From Myxococcales bacterium (GTDB lineage Bacteria > Myxococcota_A > UBA9160 > UBA4427), in NCBI GenBank assembly GCA_014240165.1, contig JAAZXM010000042.1:1-34741 (forward strand): a stretch of 34,741 nt of DNA, given 5' to 3'. The notes below the pieces were generated by a model. That model had not been told where the DNA came from. It did no database searches and saw only the letters and a list, made by a program, of their open reading frames with translations. Numbering within the stretch: the stretch's first letter is position 1; each line of letters opens with the position of its first letter. The translations under genes and the position numbers were made by a program. Shown piece after piece: positions 32,343 through 34,741 of this stretch.

Positions 32343-33844
32343 CCGGCCAGCAACCGCGCGCGCACCGTCCGGCGCACCAGCTTGCCCGTTTCGTTGTAGG
32401 GCAGTTCCTCCCAGAAGGCGAAGCTCTCGGGGGTTCGCGAAGAGCGCAGGCGATCCTTGACCCATTGCTGGAGCTCGGCCTCGCTCGCGTCCTGCCCGGC
32501 CTTGCACACCACGGCGGCCACCACCTTCTCGCCCCATTGCTCGTCGGGCAAGCCCACCACTGCGGCATCCGCCAGGGCTTCGTGCTCCAGCAGAACGTCC
32601 TCGATTTCGCCCGGGGAGATATTCTCGCCGCCGCGCACGATGATGTCGTCGATGCGGCCCTCGATAAAGAGGTAGCCCTCATCGTCCAGGGATCCGCCGT
32701 CGCGCGTGGGAAAGAAGCCGTCCTCGAGCACCCGGCTGCCCTTGCCCAGGTACTCGCCGGAAACCTGCTCGCCGCGCACGTAGATCTCACCGCGTTCGTT
32801 GGGCCCGAGGGCGTTGCCTTCCTCGTCGCGAATCTCCACCTCGATGCTCGGCAGGGGTTGCCCCACCGAGACCAGGCGTCGCCGGACCTTCGGATCGTCG
32901 CTGGTGACCGCAGCCCGGTGATCGTCGGGGCCGAGAATCGAGAGCGTCGAACTCGTCTCGGTGAGCCCGTAGGCGTTGGCAAAATTTGCATTGGGAAAGA
33001 GTTCCAGCGCGCGTTCGATCACCGATTGAGGCATTTTGCCGCCGCCGTAGGAGAGCGCGCGCAAATGCGGCAGGTCCGCGCCGCCCCGCTCTTCCACCAA
33101 TTCGACGATGCGCGCCAGCATGGTGGGCACCACGAAGGCATTGGTCACCGCTTCAGCCCGCGCGAGATCGAGCCAGGCCTCGGGGCTGAAATTCGCGAGT
33201 TGCACGATCCGTCGGCCCGAGTAGACCGAACTCGCAATCGCCGCCATTCCGGCAATGTGATACGGCGGAACGCAGACCAGAGCAGCATCGCTCTCGTCGG
33301 CGGACATGAACTCCACCGAGGTGAGGATATAACTGACAAGATGCTTGTGGCGGATCACCGCGGCTTTCGGCGGGCCCGTGGTGCCACTGGTGAAGAGCAG
33401 GATCGCGATCTCTTCGGGATCCATGGACCACTCGCGCTCGAGAGAAGCCCCGCCCGAGTCCCTGGCCCCGGCCAGGAAATCGTCGCGCCCGAAGACCTCG
33501 AGCCCGTCGAGCCCGGCCAGACTCTCCACGCGCTCGGCATCGGTCACGAGTTGCCCGGGCGTAACCTGGGCCAGGAGGTTCTCGAGTTCAGCGCCGGTCA
33601 GCCGATAGTTGAGCGGCACGAAGGGCTTGCCCGCCCAGGCGGCCGCGAAGACCGCCACGGGCAATGCCGGGCTGCTGGTGTCGAGAATCGCCAGGTGCTC
33701 CGCATCGCTGGCCTGCAAGCGGGCGGCGGCCCGGCCAGCGGCCTCGAAGAGTTCGCCGTAGGTCAGGCGCTGATCGCCCCCCACCACCGCGACACGGTCC
33801 CCCATGCCCTCGGCAGCCATTTCCAGCAGCATCATCAGGTTCAT
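32339..33844 (-). CDS. Acyl-CoA synthetase / AMP-dependent ligase
   Basis: This is a 501-residue ANL-family ligase that activates a carboxylic acid as acyl-AMP then acyl-CoA. The P-loop 'FTSGTTGPPKAAVIRHK' begins at 151; 'NAYGLTETSS' is A5; 'YLFIEGRIDDIIVRGGENISPGEIE' is the hinge and A8 region; and catalytic Lys488 is in 'NETGKLVRRTVRARLL'. The position after the P-loop Lys reads AA instead of the common G-x. The ATG 33844-33842 is 15 nt after the upstream small gene, with a weak GGCGGA site; translational coupling is likely. It is the second gene of the minus-strand operon. Confidence 0.93.
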   Translation of the reverse strand: MNLMMLLEMAAEGMGDRVAVVGGDQRLTYGELFEAAGRAAARLQASDAEHLAILDTSSPALPVAVFAAAWAGKPFVPLNYRLTGAELENLLAQVTPGQLVTDAERVESLAGLDGLEVFGRDDFLAGARDSGGASLEREWSMDPEEIAILLFTSGTTGPPKAAVIRHKHLVSYILTSVEFMSADESDAALVCVPPYHIAGMAAIASSVYSGRRIVQLANFSPEAWLDLARAEAVTNAFVVPTMLARIVELVEERGGADLPHLRALSYGGGKMPQSVIERALELFPNANFANAYGLTETSSTLSILGPDDHRAAVTSDDPKVRRRLVSVGQPLPSIEVEIRDEEGNALGPNERGEIYVRGEQVSGEYLGKGSRVLEDGFFPTRDGGSLDDEGYLFIEGRIDDIIVRGGENISPGEIEDVLLEHEALADAAVVGLPDEQWGEKVVAAVVCKAGQDASEAELQQWVKDRLRSSRTPESFAFWEELPYNETGKLVRRTVRARLLAG

Positions 33845-33859
33845 GAAATAATCCGCCGA

Positions 33860-34168
33860 TCAGTCGGAAGAGGGCAGCGGCTTGGCGCCCTTGATGGTGA
33901 GCAACGCACCGCCTGCGGCCAGGGAACCCTCGCCGGGCTTGGTGCAGAGAATCTCGAGATCGCCCGCCTCGTTGACGTAGCGCTTGCCGATCTGGGTGCC
34001 CTCACCCTCGCCATCGGCACTGCCGCCGCCTGGCGCATCCGCACCGAGTTCGAGCAACGCGGCTCCGCCGCAGGTGACTTCGACTTCGTCCTTGGGCGCC
34101 GCTACCACCATCACCTCGGTGCTGCACACTGCGCTCTTCAAACGGGTACCGGCCTTCAGGACCGCCAT
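33860..34168 (-). CDS. Small conserved-looking Cys-containing protein, unknown function
   Basis: This 102-residue protein is the first gene of the four-gene operon. Three Cys are present (15, 33, 75), in 'SAVCSTEVMVV', 'EVTCGGAAL' and 'LEILCTKPGEGSL'. The N-terminal half is beta-rich ('VLKAGTRLKSAVC', 'VEVTCGG'), then an acidic Gly-rich loop (GADAPGGGSADGEGEGTQIG), then 'KRYVNEAGDLEILCTK'. There is no signal peptide or membrane segment. I recall similar small proteins next to acyl-CoA synthetases in actinobacterial and deltaproteobacterial genomes but could not check this. The ATG 34168-34166 has GAGAGGA 7 nt upstream, a good site. Confidence 0.75.
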   Translation of the reverse strand: MAVLKAGTRLKSAVCSTEVMVVAAPKDEVEVTCGGAALLELGADAPGGGSADGEGEGTQIGKRYVNEAGDLEILCTKPGEGSLAAGGALLTIKGAKPLPSSD

Positions 34169-34483
34169 ACTGTCATCCTCTCGTGTCGCCCGAGTCCGCT
34201 CGGGCCCTTCGCCGCTTCGATTCGCTCATCCGAGCGGCCTGTTCTGGGTGACCCGTGCGGCCCGTCCACACCGATCCTTATTCAACACCTCTGCTCACCG
34301 CGACCCGCGCGCAGACCGCCCAAGCCGTCCTCGAGGCGACGCCGGAACACCGGCGATCGCTCCACCCGCCAGGCGGGTCACGGAAAATAGCTGCAAAGCC
34401 GCGCGGATGTTAGCCTTCGCGGCCCGCTCCGGGAGGCCTCGGGGCCGGTCGAAAGAGGTTCTGCTCCGCGTTCTTCTGCGATC
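34169..34483. promoter_or_regulatory. Intergenic region with two tandem hairpins, divergent promoters expected
   Basis: This 315-bp stretch has no supported gene. It holds the hairpins GCCCGAG-TCCG-CTCGGGC (34188-34205) and CGCTC-ATCC-GAGCG (34223-34236), both in the presumed leader of the minus-strand operon. The first ends about 20 nt before its start codon. TAAGGAT on the minus strand (34280-34274) is a possible -10-like element without a clear -35. Confidence 0.35.
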
Positions 34484-34741
34484 ATGGAGGCAATCCGAGT
34501 CCGCTTGTCCTCGCCCCCCGCCCACACTGAGGCCCGCCGCGCCCCCTTCGGTGCCGCCGATTACGCGGAGCGCCTGCTCGCGGCCACCCCGGCCCGGGGC
34601 GCCGCCCTGCCCGCCTCGCCTCGCCTGGACCCCGGCCTCGACTCGGCCCGGGAATGGGCGCGCTCGGGCGCCATGGCGCTCACCGGCGATGCCGATGGCC
34701 CCCCCGCCCTGGCGCCGGGCCCCCTGGCCCTGGCCGCCCGG
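34484..34741 (+). CDS. Partial gene, possibly CoA-transferase-related (3' end outside window)
   Basis: An open frame from ATG 34484 runs 86 codons to the window end without a stop. It is Ala/Pro/Arg-rich at first ('RVRLSSPPAHTEARRAPFG'), then 'DYAERLLAATPARGAAL', and 'AREWARSGAMALTGDADGPP' near the end. The 'SGAMALTG-x-ADGPP' stretch reminds me of short N-terminal regions of some CaiB-type CoA-transferases, but I am not certain. No good ribosome site precedes the ATG, so the start is tentative; GC-rich DNA also gives long chance frames. Treat as a probable but unidentified 5' gene fragment. Confidence 0.4.
   Translation, partial: MEAIRVRLSSPPAHTEARRAPFGAADYAERLLAATPARGAALPASPRLDPGLDSAREWARSGAMALTGDADGPPALAPGPLALAAR

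Noticed and set aside
32465..34390. 641-codon plus-strand open frame across the minus-strand operon
   Set aside because: It is a shadow of the acyl-CoA ligase and small protein genes, which have clear motifs and starts on the minus strand.

Overview
The window is about 34.7 kb of GC-rich bacterial chromosome, densely packed on both strands. I see no rRNA, tRNA, integrase, transposase or CRISPR array. Gram-negative features are clear: two classical autotransporters and a small outer-membrane-barrel-like protein, each with a signal peptide and two of them ending in a terminal Phe. The many luciferase-like (LLM) and PPOX proteins, CoA ligases, CoA-transferases, crotonases and SDRs resemble the content of uncultured deltaproteobacterial lineages such as Myxococcota or Binatota-like groups. 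That placement is inference from gene content, not from a marker phylogeny.

Layout. 1-4140: the 3' end of an SNF2-family helicase (cut by the window edge), a YbjN/CesT-like small protein, a DnaJ/CbpA-type co-chaperone, a 70-residue acidic-tailed small protein, a PPOX-fold protein and a predicted outer-membrane protein. 4168-6183: a long-type glyceraldehyde-3-phosphate dehydrogenase and an intergenic region with a low-GC array of about 15 copies of a 13-bp repeat. 6184-11627: an MFS transporter, a candidate promoter and terminator pair in the gap after it, an HNH nuclease, and pheS-pheT. 11640-16313: a DUF458/YkuK-like protein, a MaoC-type hydratase, two LLM-family proteins and a zinc-dependent medium-chain dehydrogenase. 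16497-19856: autotransporter 1. 19878-21599: two SDR dehydrogenases. 21774-30013: a same-strand run of acyl-CoA ligase, two-domain CoA-transferase, signal-peptide TPR protein and autotransporter 2. 30030-34168: a compact minus-strand operon of a small Cys-containing protein, acyl-CoA ligase, crotonase-type hydratase and CoA-transferase. The window ends in the 5' part of an unidentified plus-strand gene.

How it fits together. Much of 12.4-34.2 kb looks like acyl-CoA or xenobiotic-acid catabolism: CoA activation by ligases, CoA transfer between acids by CaiB-type enzymes, hydration by MaoC and crotonase enzymes, oxidation by SDR and MDR enzymes, and LLM/PPOX flavin or F420 redox proteins. The two autotransporters sit among these genes. 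Autotransporter 2 follows a periplasmic TPR protein by 21 nt, so the two may be made together.

The least explained elements are the 13-bp array, the promoter/hairpin/terminator arrangement between the MFS and HNH genes, the 26-bp perfect palindrome between the CoA ligase and the fused CoA-transferase, and the TPR plus autotransporter pair. I found no clearly new multi-gene defence or mobile system. Most of the window is recognisable metabolism and surface proteins.
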